This document shows positions 32,616 to 58,516 of a stretch of 64,000 nucleotides of DNA, piece after piece. Location of the stretch: NCBI RefSeq assembly GCF_016097555.1, contig NC_054701.1, forward strand, positions 34,444,413-34,508,412, in the 5' to 3' direction. The notes under the pieces are model-generated. The model worked only from the letters and a program-made list of their open reading frames with translations, was not told the origin of the DNA and searched no databases. The first letter of the stretch is position 1, and every line of letters begins with the position of its first letter. The DNA comes from Gigantopelta aegis. Lineage: Eukaryota > Mollusca > Gastropoda > Neomphalida > Peltospiridae. Made by a program: the position numbers and the translations under genes.

Positions 32616-33103
32616 TACTTTTTTCAAACATGGATCTGTGCAAAACCAACATGCGAACTCTTTGCGCGCTATATACTGCTACCCAAGGAACCAACGATTA
32701 ATTAATAATCCCTGGCTTGGACCGTTGACTCAAAACTGTGTGCTTGAACCGTAACTGGTTAAGATTGTTTAAGTACTGGATGTTCTGAAAGCACATGTAG
32801 ATAAAACATCCTAGCCGGATTTTAATAACCCCTCCCCCTAAAATCCCCACAAAAAAACAACACCAAACAAACGAACAAACAAAAAAACCCCAAACAACCA
32901 ACCTTTAACTTCTGTGATAGCACTGGTTTCGTCTCTTTTACTATTAATAATGTGTTTTAAGATTATATGCAAATACTAGGAGTGTCATTTTAAAAATAAT
33001 ATTTCACAATTTCTTATTTGAGTTAAAAAAGGGCTGTTTGACAAATTTCTTTGTAATGTCTTTAATATGTAGTTATGAATACAAGCAATCCCACACAACA
33101 ATC

Positions 33104-47529
<14,426 letters not shown>

Positions 47530-47549
47530 CTTGAACTAGACAGGTAAGT

Positions 47550-48477
47550 AATATTAGTAGTATGCCTAGTAGTAGTAGCAGCAGCAGATGTAATTGTATT
47601 AGTATTAGTAGTAGTAATAGTAATAGTAGTAGGAGTAGTAGTAGGAGGAGTAGTAATAGAAGTAGTAGTAGGGATAGTAGTAGTAATAGTAGGAGTAGGA
47701 GTAGTGGTGGTAGTAATAGTAGTAGTAGTAATAGTAGTAGTAATAGTAGTAGTAGTAATAGTAGTAGTAATAATAATAGTAGTAGTAGTAATTATAGTAG
47801 TAGTAGTAGTAATAATAGTAGTAATAGTAATAGTAGTAGTAATAGTAATAGTAGTAGTAGTAATTATAGTAGTAGTAGTAGTAATAATAGTAGTAATAGT
47901 AATAGTAGTAGTAGTAATAGTAATAGTAATAGTAGGAGTAGTAGTAGTACTAGTAGGAGTAGTAGTAATAGTAGTAGTAATAGTTGTAGTAATAGTAATA
48001 GTAGTAGTAATAGTAGTAATAGTATTATTAGTAATAGTAGTAATAGTAATAGTAGGAGTAGTAGTGGTGGTAGTAATAGTAGTAGTAGTAGTAATAGTAG
48101 TAGTGGTAATAGTAGTAGTAGTAATAGTAGTAGTAGTAGTAATAGTAATAGTAGTAGTAGCAATTGTAGTAGTAGTAATAATAGTAGTAATAGTAGTAGT
48201 AATAGTAGTAATATGAGTAGTAATAGTAGTAGTAATAGTTGTAGTAGTAGTAGTAGTAATAGTAGTAGTAATAGTAGTAGTAGTAATAGTAGTAGTATTA
48301 GTATTAGTAATAGTAGTAGTAACAGTAGTAATAGTAGTAGTAGGAGTAGTAGTAGTACTAGTAGTAGGAGTAGGAGTAGTAGTAGTAATAGTAGCAATAG
48401 TAGTAGTAGTAGCAGTACCAACAGCAGCAACAGTAGTAGCAGTAGTAGTAGTAGCAGCAGTAGTAGTAATAGTTAAA
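47550..48477. repeat. ~0.9-kb TAG/TAA trinucleotide array
   Basis: Almost unbroken TAG triplets with TAA at semi-regular spacing (AGTAGTAATAGTAGT). The frames are poly-Ser/Asn, poly-Val/Ile and, reversed, poly-Leu; all are artefacts. It lies 20 bases upstream of the likely exon 47529-47415. Confidence 0.97.
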
Positions 48478-48557
48478 TTACTCCTATCAAATAGCAGTAA
48501 GTGATTTTTATATGCATTTTCCCCAAGGAAAAATAATATTTATTTATGTCATAGGCC

Positions 48558-49147
48558 AATCTAATTAAAATTAGCTCCACTATTACATGTGGATCTAACA
48601 CCAGCCAGTTGGAGCTCATGTCCACCAATCAAAACCTTACTTGCAGAATCCTGCCAGTGATTTAAAACTAACAACACTGCGTAGTCCCCAATGTCCAGGT
48701 AACATTTCGTCTGTAAATAATAATTTAAATATTGACCAATCACACTTCGCCTTTTATAACGTTATTTGGGAGCATACAAATTCTAAAAATATCGGGCGAG
48801 TCTATTTTAGTGGCCGCAGTACAGCGAACCATACCAATACGTACGGGGTGGGTTATCAGTCTTCAATTTTACATTAAAAATTATTTATTTATTTATTAAA
48901 AAAAAAACTAAATCAGTCTTCAGTTTTACATTACAAATTATTTATTTTATAAAATAAAATATGTTTTAAGGCATTCGTAATTCACACGAAACATGTCGTA
49001 TACCCTCAGAATAATTCGGAATGTTTTCAAATTATTTTTAAATCACTGGCATGATTCTGAAAGTAAGGTTTTGATTGGTGGACATGAGCTCCAACTGGCT
49101 GGTGTTAGATCCACATGTAATAGTGGAGCTAATTTTAATTAGATTGG
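48558..49147. mobile_element. MITE with ~105-bp inverted ends and 7-bp target duplication
   Basis: Ends CCAATCTAATTAAAATTAGC and its reverse, continuing CCACTATTACATGTGG...TGGAGCTCATGTCCACC. TCATAGG flanks both sides (48551-48557 and 49148-49154). 590 bp, no transposase. Superfamily not identified. Confidence 0.85.
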
Positions 49148-50970
49148 TCATAGGCCTACGTAGCGTAGACGCGGATCCAGGATTTTTTAATAGAAGGTCC
49201 CAAAAGCCGTTCTTGTTTTTGAAAATAGAATTTAAAGGTCCTTGACAGATGGTCGGGCATTTTTTTGTGTATTCTGTAATATATATTTAAAAATAACTGC
49301 TTAACTATCACTGTACTTAAGAATGCATTTCTAAGAATTAACCTTCAAATATGGATTTACACAAAAACAAAAAGTGGACTCTTTTTCGCGATTGGAAACA
49401 CAAGGGAGCTAACTGTGTACTGCTACTAGAGATCTTGTTTTGACGTCATCAATGGTCATATAATTGTTATCGCGGGGACAGTTCGGAACCTGACAGGGTA
49501 AGTTTTTTGTATTCTTCACTTCGATATAAGAATTGAAAATTCTAGCTTCAGGAATACTGGGCGCATTTCTAAGTATTTAATATCGATTATACACTCAGAA
49601 AAATAACTTCGACAGATAATCTCGCTTTTTAAAAACTGTTTTTCAAGCAACAAACTGAGTTTTAGCCCGAAATACTGTGTAGGCTACAGTGTTGATACAT
49701 CTGCCGTTCACAGGTATCCTCAACCAATAACTTCGAATGTGATACAGTTACGTTATATACTATTTTATATGTAACTATAGTATTAGTACTTGGAGTTTAT
49801 GTTTGCAGCAGATTTATAGATCGCAGGGGCAGGTCCAGGATTTTTTAAAAGGGTGGGGTTCCAAAATTAAAAAAGGGGCAACTTTGAGTTTGTCTTCGGC
49901 AAACGAATCGAGCTCCTGAAAGTAGCGAGATGTCTAGGAGGGTCTGAGGGTATGCCCCCTCAGGAACATTTAGAAATATAGATGCCTAGAGACGCATTTT
50001 CGGGGCAATATAGTGTTATTTTGCTATTCTTCTGTTTGGAACATTTGGTGTGATAATTTGTGAATTTTACCAATTATATAATATGATTTAATGGGAAGGA
50101 AGTTGAACGCAATAAGTTAGAAAACTCACTGTAATTAGTTGTGACACTGCCGCTGGGGTAGCCATGGGTGAGGTTGGTTATATTTGCAGTTATAAACAAG
50201 AAGAAAAAAAGCAAGCTTTTGCAACCCTAAACTGATATTTTATTGTTTAGCAAGACATACTTCTTTTGCCCTGCTAGTTAAAAAAGGTCATATTTTACTT
50301 CATATTTTACTTCATAATTTACTTCCTTATTTCAAGCCCTGCCTTTGTCAGATTTGATATTAAACTCTTTTGTGGTTTTCTCAATGAACAAATCATAATG
50401 TTCTTTTAATATTATCATAGTTAATACTATTACAGTATAGTATTAGACTTAGGTGGTGTTTAAATTACAGATTGTGGTGGAACAAAATTAGGACTTTTTT
50501 AGTCTAGAAAATTATTAATCATTCTGCTTAGAGTATGCAATGTAACACAAAGAAACCGCTTTAAAAATAATAATCTGGAATATTATTCAGCAAATACCGT
50601 ATTACCTTGAAAATGGGGGGAAAAGATTTTAAAAAATAAAGTTTTTCCTTCCTACCTACAGTAACCTTCTTTTTTTTTTGGGGGGGGGGGGTGTTTTTGT
50701 TTGTGTTTTTTGTTTGTTGTTTTTTTTTGGTGGGTTTTTTTTGGGGGGGGTCATGTACTAGGAATCTTTTTTTTTTTTTTTTTTTACTTTGTCTTTGTAG
50801 TATTATGACTGTTATGATCATATCATTATTAATATTATTAATATTACTACTATTGTTAGCTTTTTTCTTACCATACTGTTAAATGTACAAGTCATGCACT
50901 TCTAGTATTTAATTTATATTCTAATTAATATTTTGTATGGCGATTAATCAAGGCACCTCAACCCTGACAG
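49148..50970. other. Intergenic, low-complexity and old repeat pieces
   Basis: 49170-49290 is a piece of the MITE at 28248 (CGCGGATCCAGGATT, TAAAGGTCCTTGACAGATGG). 49830-49975 holds a CAGGTCCAGGATTTTTTAAA/GGGTATGCCCCCTCAGG repeat. G/T-rich runs at 50669-50790. No gene seen. Confidence 0.5.
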
Positions 50971-50971
50971 C

Positions 50972-50972
<1 letters not shown>

Positions 50973-51030
<58 letters not shown>

Positions 51031-51135
51031 GTAACGGGTTTCCTCTGATAACTACTTGTCAGAATTACCAAATGTTTGACATCCAATAGCCAATGATTAT
51101 TTAATCAATGTGCTCTAGTGTTGTTGTTAAAGGAA
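50973..51135 (+). mobile_element. (CA)n followed by a truncated SINE
   Basis: (CA)~27 at 50973-51028, then GGGTTTCCTCTGATAACTAC, TTTGACATCCAATAGCC, GTGCTCTAGTGTTG, GTTAAAGGAAACAAA. Confidence 0.75.
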
Positions 51136-51144
51136 ACAAAAACA

Positions 51145-51404
51145 CCTATTCCAACATACTCTAGTCCAGACCAGCGGATGGTTATATCATTGCAACAAGC
51201 AATTCTGGTGATATTCCTCATTACTCCTTTTGGCAGTGTATCATGTAAAAGGTCCTTTTCAGCACTACGGCGCTTCAAAGTGTGGACCAGAGTAAGTATG
51301 GCCCAGGATCGCCTTAGTGGACTGGCTATGGTTCTTTGCCATCGGAACACACAATACATTCCTTGCCCAGAATACATCTACTCAACAAAATCTAACTGGA
51401 GATA
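51145..51404 (+). pseudogene. hAT transposase C-terminal (dimerisation) fragment
   Basis: The frame reads PTYSSPDQRMVISLQQ...LLITPFGSVSCKRSFSALRRFKVWTR, SMAQDRLSGLAM. C-(E/K)-R-S-F-S-A-L-R-R and the later R-L-(S/N)-G-L-A pattern are the hATC signature. No other part of the transposase or terminal repeats is recognised nearby. Confidence 0.8.
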
Positions 51405-51405
51405 A

Positions 51406-52090
51406 TTAGCCTATTAAATTAATACGAAGATACCTTTCTTCTTTAGCATTTGTCAAGTCTTCAGCGGTAACAAATATACAATAATGAACTGTAATAAAAA
51501 CACAATGTACTTCAATCCCACCTATACCACAAACTGAAGACGTGATAACTCAAGATGTGACAAATAATTCTTGGTTTATAAAATCCTACAACATAACTAA
51601 AATCACTGTTTGAAAATGGCTAACTTTGCAAGTCATCTAAATAAGAAAAGAAAACAAAACATCCTCAGGTTATAATACTCTGCCAAATAATCATTAAAAT
51701 AGTTTGATAATTATTGTTTGAAAATGGCTAACTTTTTGGGTAATTTAGATGCCAGGAAATCATGTCTACGGCCTTCCAATTATTTTTTTTCACGGGAAAG
51801 CATTCTCCCGGGTCTACTAGCCTCAGACGCTACGCGTTCTCAAGCAAGGAACTTCGTGCCTTGCTTACTAGTTATAATGCATTTATATTAAAACAAAAAA
51901 TAGTGCCCCTCCAGGATTTTGGTCAGGGTACGGCCCTGAAACGTTGTTAAATGTCCTATCATTTTAAAACACTGGTTGGAATTTAATGTGAAATTTAAAT
52001 GAAATTTGGGTGAAAATGTAGGTAAATTAACTATGGTACTAGCGCTAGTTTGAAATGATTTGTATTAGTGTTTTATGGCTGTCATGGTCC
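51406..52090. other. Intergenic, no feature
   Basis: A short direct repeat (TGTTTGAAAATGGCTAACTTT, at 51608 and 51716) is the only structure noticed. Confidence 0.5.
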
Positions 52091-52094
52091 AGAA

Positions 52095-52556
52095 TGTCAG
52101 AAAATCTTAAAAACTTCAGACTCTGGTGTAACCCCCACCGACACGGATAACCGCTTCAATACATCTTCTCATGCCCACTGGACCAGACGTTGGATCTGAC
52201 GTTGTGGGATCGCCATTCATGTTGCGATGCCGCTGACAATTCTGCTAAATTTTGGACTGGAGGATCTCTCTGACGTACTCTTCGACCCAGAATGTCCCAT
52301 AAGTTCTCAATCGGGTTGAGGTCGGAGCTTCGTGCCGGCCAAGGAATAGTAGTGATTGAAATCCATTACTGCACGTGTTCGATGGGGTCTAGCATTTGTC
52401 ATCCATAAACACTGATCTCTTGGCCAAAGCATAGTCTCACTACACAGATGTCATCTGCCATTGAAACCCATGTTAAATTGCCCAACTGCAAACGAAGATT
52501 GCCAATAGAACGGGTTCTCGTTGGCACTAACAACATACACCATTGCGAACATATAC
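52095..52556 (-). pseudogene. Tc1-like transposase C-terminal fragment
   Basis: Reversed: NARPHRTRAVMD, a damaged linker, SSDLNPIENLWDILGRRV, LAELSAASQHEW. These are the end of a Tc1 transposase with the final Glu of DD34E. Several stops and a lost second Asp (Thr instead). It is cut off at the left end of the next element. Confidence 0.75.
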
Positions 52557-52558
52557 TA

Positions 52559-54153
52559 CTCAAAAGAATTTAAGGGTCAAAAATTTATAACCAAATAAGT
52601 TTCAGAGTGTATTAGATTGATGATGTAAACTACACCAAAAATTTAATTTATTGTTCCACATTTACAAAAAACACACAAATAAACGTCACTGTATACAAGA
52701 AAGTCACATGACATGCTGTCAAAGTTGAAGGTTGTCAAACATGGATTTTACACATTAGAACATTCGTTTAATAGTGTGTGAATCCACCCCTGGCGCGAAT
52801 ACACTCGACACATCGTTGCCTCATGCTGTTGATCAGACGTCTGAAGAACTCTTAGGGAATGGCCTGCCACTCTGCCATAAGAAGTTGACCCAGATCATGA
52901 AGGTTGGCCGGAGGGGCATGGTTATCCCGAACTCTCCTGCCTAATTCGTCCCAGGCGTCCTCTATTGGGGCCAAGTCAGGCGAATATGCTGGCCAATCCA
53001 TCCTGGCGATACCTTGTTGTCTGAGAAAGTCCGTTACCACCCTGGCGCGGTGGGGTCTGGCATTGTCATCCTGCAGAACTGCCCCGCCGCCAATCTGCTG
53101 AAGGCCTGGGAGAACCAACGGCCGGATAATCTCATTCAGATAGCGGATTCCATTCAGATTGCCATCCACCACATAGAGGGGGTCCTGTGGTGGATAGAGA
53201 TGCCGCCCCACACCATGACGCTGCCACCACCGAACCGGTGACGTTGTCTAACGTTAACGTCAGCGAAGCGCTCCCCAGGACGTCTGTAGACACGAACCCT
53301 ACCGTCGTTGAACTGGAGACTAAACCTGGACTCATCAGTGAACATCCCTCGACCCCACTGAACACGTTGCCACCGCAGATGAAGTGTGCACCAGTGACGT
53401 CTGGCCGTTCTGTGACGTGGTAGGAGTGGTGGTCGAACAGCCTGGCGACGGCAGCGTAGATTATTGGCTCTCAGACGATTGCGTATGGTTTGATCAGACA
53501 CTCGTGTTCCAGTCGCAGTCCGCAGATTGTCACGTAATCGGCGTGCAGTGGTTGTGCGTTGACGTAGAGCCATATTGGTGATGTAGCGGTCCTCTCTATT
53601 TGTAGTGCTTCGGGGTCTTCCCGAACGTGGACGATTTCGAACAGAATTCGTTGCTTGGTACAGTTGCCACAGTCGGCCAACGACACTCTGACTGACACCA
53701 AGTCTCAGCGCAACATTTCTTTGCGTATTGCCATCCTGAAGCCAAGCAATAGCCCTTCCTCGATCTTCGATAGTCAGTTGACGTCGTACCATTGTCGAAT
53801 TTGGAGTATGCACCGTACACGAACGCAAGCTCCAATTATACGGAAATTCAGCATTGGGAACATGGAATACACATGCAAAGCGTGCAAATGAAGAGCTTTG
53901 TGAAAAAGCAAGTTATGGGCACTTAGCAGACCTTTCGCTTTCGCCCTAATTTACGTGCAAATGTAAGCATGTTTTCGCCATTAGAACTAGTCGACAGTGT
54001 CAATGACAGTGGATTTTAATTCATTTATGGGTTGCTTAGACCCACTTTCGTCAAAATGAAGCAATACCATGCGTGACATTATGGTCTAGCTAATATAATT
54101 GACATTCAGAAAATAATGTCGAAAAAATCGTCTGACCCTTAAATTCTTTTGAG
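52559..54153 (-). mobile_element. Tc1-like (DD34E) transposon, nearly whole
   Basis: 1,595 bp with inverted ends CTCAAAAGAATTTAAGGGTC at 52559 and, reversed, at 54153, flanked by TA on each side (52557-52558 and 54154-54155). A transposase gene of about 341 codons lies on the minus strand between 53792 and 52768. It looks like a recent insertion. Confidence 0.93.
52768..53792 (-). pseudogene. Tc1-like transposase, DD34E, two lesions
   Basis: Starts MVRRQLTIEDRGRAI with an HTH region (VALRLGVSQSVVGRL), a GRP linker (RPRSGRPRS), a second HTH, then TDESRF (first Asp), GGGSVMVWGGIS, QDDNARPH (second Asp), SPDLAPIEDAWDEL with Glu 34 residues after the second Asp. The C-terminus is about 30 residues beyond EWQAIP. 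One base is missing in a C run near 53175, and a TAA replaces a codon after EWQAIP near 52854. All catalytic residues are present. The transposase cuts and pastes the element at TA sites. Confidence 0.9.
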
Positions 54154-54167
54154 TATACATTATATAA

Positions 54168-54374
54168 GCATTTATTTTCACTCCAAAATTGAGAACATTT
54201 CCGTCTCAGCTTTTTGCTATATGACCGCATCTGGCTGTAGTACCAGTCCGAGCAGGTAGTTCATTAACCGATTGACTCCGTTTGTCTCTTGCGCTATACA
54301 CCCATGTCCCAAAAGGTCGATGCACAATATTACAAAATAACATGGGCAAAATACAGCCCGAAGGCTTACAATTA
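54168..54374. repeat. Direct repeat, left copy
   Basis: GCATTTATTTTCACTCCAAAA, CGCATCTGGCTGTAGTACCAG, ACACCCATGTCCCAAAAG, CAATATTACAAAATAACATGGG. A second copy at 55479-55763 follows the third Tc1-like remnant. The nature of the repeat is unknown. Confidence 0.8.
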
Positions 54375-54407
54375 AACATACATATTGTTTTAATTATTCA
54401 CCATTTC

Positions 54408-55309
54408 CTAGAAGTGAATATGTGAACCATAACATGTGTCACAATTAGGAACTATAGTGGATCGTGTTGAATGAACTCTCACCCGGAAGTGATCTGTGTA
54501 GTCAGACCCATGGTTGTCAAAGTGAATAACGACAACGGTTTTCAGGATGTCCCTCTGATATCTTGGCCCATTAAGATTGCCTCCAACAGTAACCAGACCC
54601 AACTTGCAATCATGCGAAACGCATCCGCACACCGTCACAGAACCACCGTCAAATGGAATGGTTTTCTGGATGTTGTTGACGGCATAGGCGGTATTTGGTT
54701 GCCTCCAGACACGAGTTCTTCCATCAGTCATGTGCAGAAGTACGCGGCTTTCATCAGACCAATGAATCTTTCTTCAGGATGCAAGATTCCATCTGTGGCG
54801 TACCTGACACCATGCTAAACGTGTTGCTTTGTGTGCTGGTGTCAGAAGAGGACGTTTGATGGGCCTCCTAGCTATGTACCCAGCGGTCTTGAGCCAATTT
54901 CTTACGGTCCTTGTTGACATGGCGCTGTTTGGAATCCAGTTATCTCTCAAGATCTTGCTACTGGAAAAAGAGAAACGTCGAACAAGTCTTAACAACGCCC
55001 TGTCTTCTCGTGGAAATGTTATTCGAGGTCGTCCTGGACGGTTCCTGTCCTTAACTTCATTGGTTTGTTGGTGTTTTCGACTAGTCGACTAATTACAATA
55101 TGATTCCAACCCAACTGACGCCCAATTTTCCTGCATGACAATCCCGCATTATTAATTCCAGTTATCTGCCATCTAGTGACAATGGACAGTTTTCGATGAA
55201 CCATTAGACGCTTATTAAGCACAAAAGGAAAATTATTTTCCGAAAACAAGCATAAAACGTAAATAGACAAAAACTCGGTTTTCTCACGTGTGAGGGTAGT
55301 TTTCTGCAT
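54408..55309 (-). pseudogene. Third Tc1-like transposase remnant
   Basis: In order from 55250 downward: LSIVTRWQITGINNAGLSCR and IGRQLGWNHIVISRLV (HTH), LRDNWIPNSAMSTRTVRNWL, then DGRTRVWRQPN, GGSVTVCGCVS, GGNLNGPRYQRDIL and VIHFDN. It belongs to a different Tc1 lineage from the element at 52559. Broken by several frame changes and stops; the end after the second Asp is missing. Confidence 0.78.
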
Positions 55310-55478
55310 GTGCTATTTGTGCAGGTTCTTGACTCGCAAGGACAACGAAGCGAAAGTATGGAGCGTGGGAAGGGACATGATTTTTACAGAATTAATATTG
55401 CCTGGCTACCACCCATAATAATAATTTGGTAACTATAAATTGGGTGGTGCTTAATTAATTTTCAGGTGTATATATTTT

Positions 55479-55763
55479 GCATTTATTTTCACGCCAAAAT
55501 TTATCTTAGGGCTTTTTTTTTTGTTCTGTTCTTTTTATTTTTTTATTATTATTTGTTTGTTTTGAACGGGGTTTTGAGGGGGTTGTTTTGTTTGTTTTGA
55601 TTTTTCGCCGCATCTGGCTGTAGTATCAGTCCGAACAGTACCTTGTGGTGCAGGAACCGATTCATATCGGCCGCCAATTCCGTTGTACACCCATGTCCCA
55701 AAGCGTCAATGTACAATATTACAAAATAGCATGGGCAAAATCCAGCCAGAGGGTTTACAATTT
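55479..55763. repeat. Direct repeat, right copy
   Basis: Same sequence as 54168-54374 with a T-rich insert near 55510-55600 (CGCATCTGGCTGTAGTATCAG, ACACCCATGTCCCAAAGCG, CAATATTACAAAATAGCATGGG). A SINE tail fragment follows at 55817-55882. Confidence 0.8.
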
Positions 55764-56735
55764 CAAAATTACAAATCTGTCGTGTTCCCATTACAGTATG
55801 CTGCACGTTTTCATCTTGACGTCCAATAGACGATGATAAGATTAAAAATCAATGTGCTCTAGTGGCGTCGTTAAATAAAACAATTTTTGTACTTTACCTT
55901 TTCGTCTGCTCTCATGCATTCTGTAACTTGTTCTGTTTTATTCTATTGTCAATGAGTTTTATAACTGTTTAACACGTTTTCTGTTCTCGTCATTGAATTA
56001 TGTAAGTGCTATTTTGATCTGTTCTTTTCTCGTTTTTTTTATTTTGTAACTATTTTGTTATTTTATGTCATGTCATGTCATGTCATGTCATGTTATGTTA
56101 TGTTATGTTATTTTCTCACGGATTTCTGTGACGGTTTTGTTTTGTGCTGTTTTGATTGTTGAATTCTATTATTATTTCTTGTTACCTTCTGAATGAATTC
56201 CGTAACTGGTTTGTTTTGGTGTTTTCCTTTGTTTGGATTTGTTTTGTTTTTGTTATCTTGAATTGTGTAACTATTCTGTTGTTCTATTATCGTTGTATTA
56301 TGTAACGGTTTTGTTATCTAGGGTCCTGTTCTCATTTATGTAACTGTTTTGTTACCCATTAATACAGCATTGATATCTCAATATTGAATGCTGTAATAAT
56401 TCGTTTTTGTTTTCTTCTGTTCTGTTCTTCTCCTCGTTGATTTCTGTGACTGCATATTTATCTGAATGACAAAACCGTTACTGCAATCAGAAATCGCTTC
56501 TGTGCATACAGAAAAGACAAATAGATGTTTGCATAAAGTCAATACTTCTATCATAAAGTACTGTTCATAAGTGCCACTCCACAGGACAACAGGACTACCT
56601 TCCTAATCCAGCTGCAGGACTGGTTTGATAAATAAAAATATGCACAAGACATAACTCTGTGAGTATATACATGTATATAAACAACCGTATGAGGTGACCC
56701 GCAGTCAATCACTGACAAAATAGTGATGGTATCAG

Positions 56736-57430
56736 CTCAATCTAATTAAAATTAGCTCCACTATTACATGTGGATCTAACACCAGCCAGTTGGAGCTCAT
56801 GTCCACCAATCAAAACCGTACTTGCAGAATCATGCCAGTGATTTAAAAAAAAAATTGAAAACATTCCGAATTATCCTGAGGGTATACGACATGTTTCGTG
56901 TGAATTACGAATGCCTTAAAACATGTTTTATTTTATAAAATAAATAATTTGTAATGTAAAAGTGAAGACTGATTTAGTTTTTAGTTTGTTTAATAAATAA
57001 ATAATTTTTAATGTAAAATTGAAGACTGATAAGCCATCCCGTACGTATTGGTATGGTTCGCTGTACTGCGGCCACTAAAATAGACTCGCCCGATATTTTT
57101 AGAATTTGTATGCTCCCAAATAACGTTATAAAAGGCGAAGTGTGATTGGTCAATATTTAAATTATTATTTACAGACGAAATGTTACTTGGAGATTGGAGA
57201 CTACGCAGTGTTGTTAGCAATCTGATTAAAATTAGTTCTACTGGTCTAAATAAGGCATTCGTAATTCACATGAAACATGTTGTATACCCTCAGAATAATT
57301 CGGAATGTTTTCAAATTATTTTCAAATCACTGGCATGATTCTGCAAGTAAGGTTTTGATTGGTGGACATGAGCTCCAACTGGCTGCTGTTAGATCCACAT
57401 GTAATAGTGGATCTAATTTTAATTAGATTG
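56736..57430. mobile_element. MITE, same family as 48558, with an internal second end
   Basis: Ends CAATCTAATTAAAATTAGC and its reverse, flanked by GTATCAG (56729-56735 and 57431-57437). The inside is the reverse of the copy at 48558. At 57217-57250 another AATCTGATTAAAATTAG end lies in the middle, so two elements seem partly merged. Confidence 0.82.
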
Positions 57431-58516
57431 GTATCAGGTGTTCATTAAATATGAGTATATATCATTTTCTGTTCTCATTGTTGACATTTCTGTTACTGTT
57501 GTGTTTTGTTCTGTTTTCTTTATAAAACGTTATAACAGTAACGTTCTCTTCTTGTTATTGAATTCATTAAATATTTTCTTCTTTAGTGTTTTGGTGTGTT
57601 GTTGAATTCTCTAACATTTTTTTCTGTTCTGCAATAGTTTGTTATGTTTTGTTCTGTTCTTATTACTAAATTATCTTCCGTTTTCTCTTCTTGTTCAGTA
57701 ACTATTTTCTTGTTTACTGTTCTGTACTACTGTTGAATTATCTAACAGGTTACTATTAGTATTGAATTATTATATTTTTATGTTTTGTAATTTAGTTCTG
57801 TTGCACTCATATTTCGTTATCATGATTAAATTATATAACTGTTGTATGTTGATTTGTTCTGTTCCCATACAGTTGTGTAACAATTAATATCTTCTGTTCT
57901 GTCCTCTTTACCGAATTTTGTCTACTGTTTTGTTTGTCTGCAATGTGTCTTGTTCTGTTCTCTTTATTCTGTTAGTTATCTTTTCCATTTTGACTTTGTT
58001 CTCATTATTGATTTCTCTGTTTGATTTGTTCTCTTCTGTTCTACTCTCATTGTGGAGTTCTACGACTGTTATATTGTTCTGTTTCCATTGAATACTCCAG
58101 GGTTGTTTTCTCTGTTCTATTCTCGTTGAGCTATTTATCTGTCTATTTATTATTGAATGTTGTAGTTGTTTTATTTGTTCTCTTCAGTTCTGTTATTATT
58201 ATTGAATTCTATAACAATTTGTATAGTCTTTTATGTTCTCGTTATTGAATCTGTAGTAGATAGATTTATCGTTTTTCTGTACTTATTATTGAAAAATTAA
58301 TTTGTTTCTTCTTTTTGTTATTGTGATTATTCAATTCTATAATTGGCTCATTTGTTAACTTAATGTGCTTATATCCTTTTCTCAGTGGATTTTATTCATA
58401 TTTGTTTTGTAATCTGTTCTATTTATATTACTGAACTGTTATTTTGTGTTCTGTTATTTTCTTATTACTGAATTTTGTAACTATTTGTTTTGTATTTTCT
58501 TTTCTGTATTTTTCCC

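Noticed and set aside
47562-48476. Long open frames reading poly-Ser/Asn, poly-Val/Ile and poly-Leu
   Set aside because: They are the three frames of a TAG/TAA triplet array; there is no composition or start context of a gene.
53014-53891. Plus-strand frames in the Tc1 element
   Set aside because: Shadows of the minus-strand transposase.
52095-55309. A single Tc1 element split by the 52559 insertion
   Set aside because: The left and right fragments both contain the region of the second catalytic Asp and differ in sequence, so they are separate elements.
58021-58248. Hydrophobic frames in T-rich DNA, also at 60187-60648 and 62103-62362
   Set aside because: T-rich sequence gives Phe/Leu/Val-rich frames by chance; no starts, splice sites or family features.
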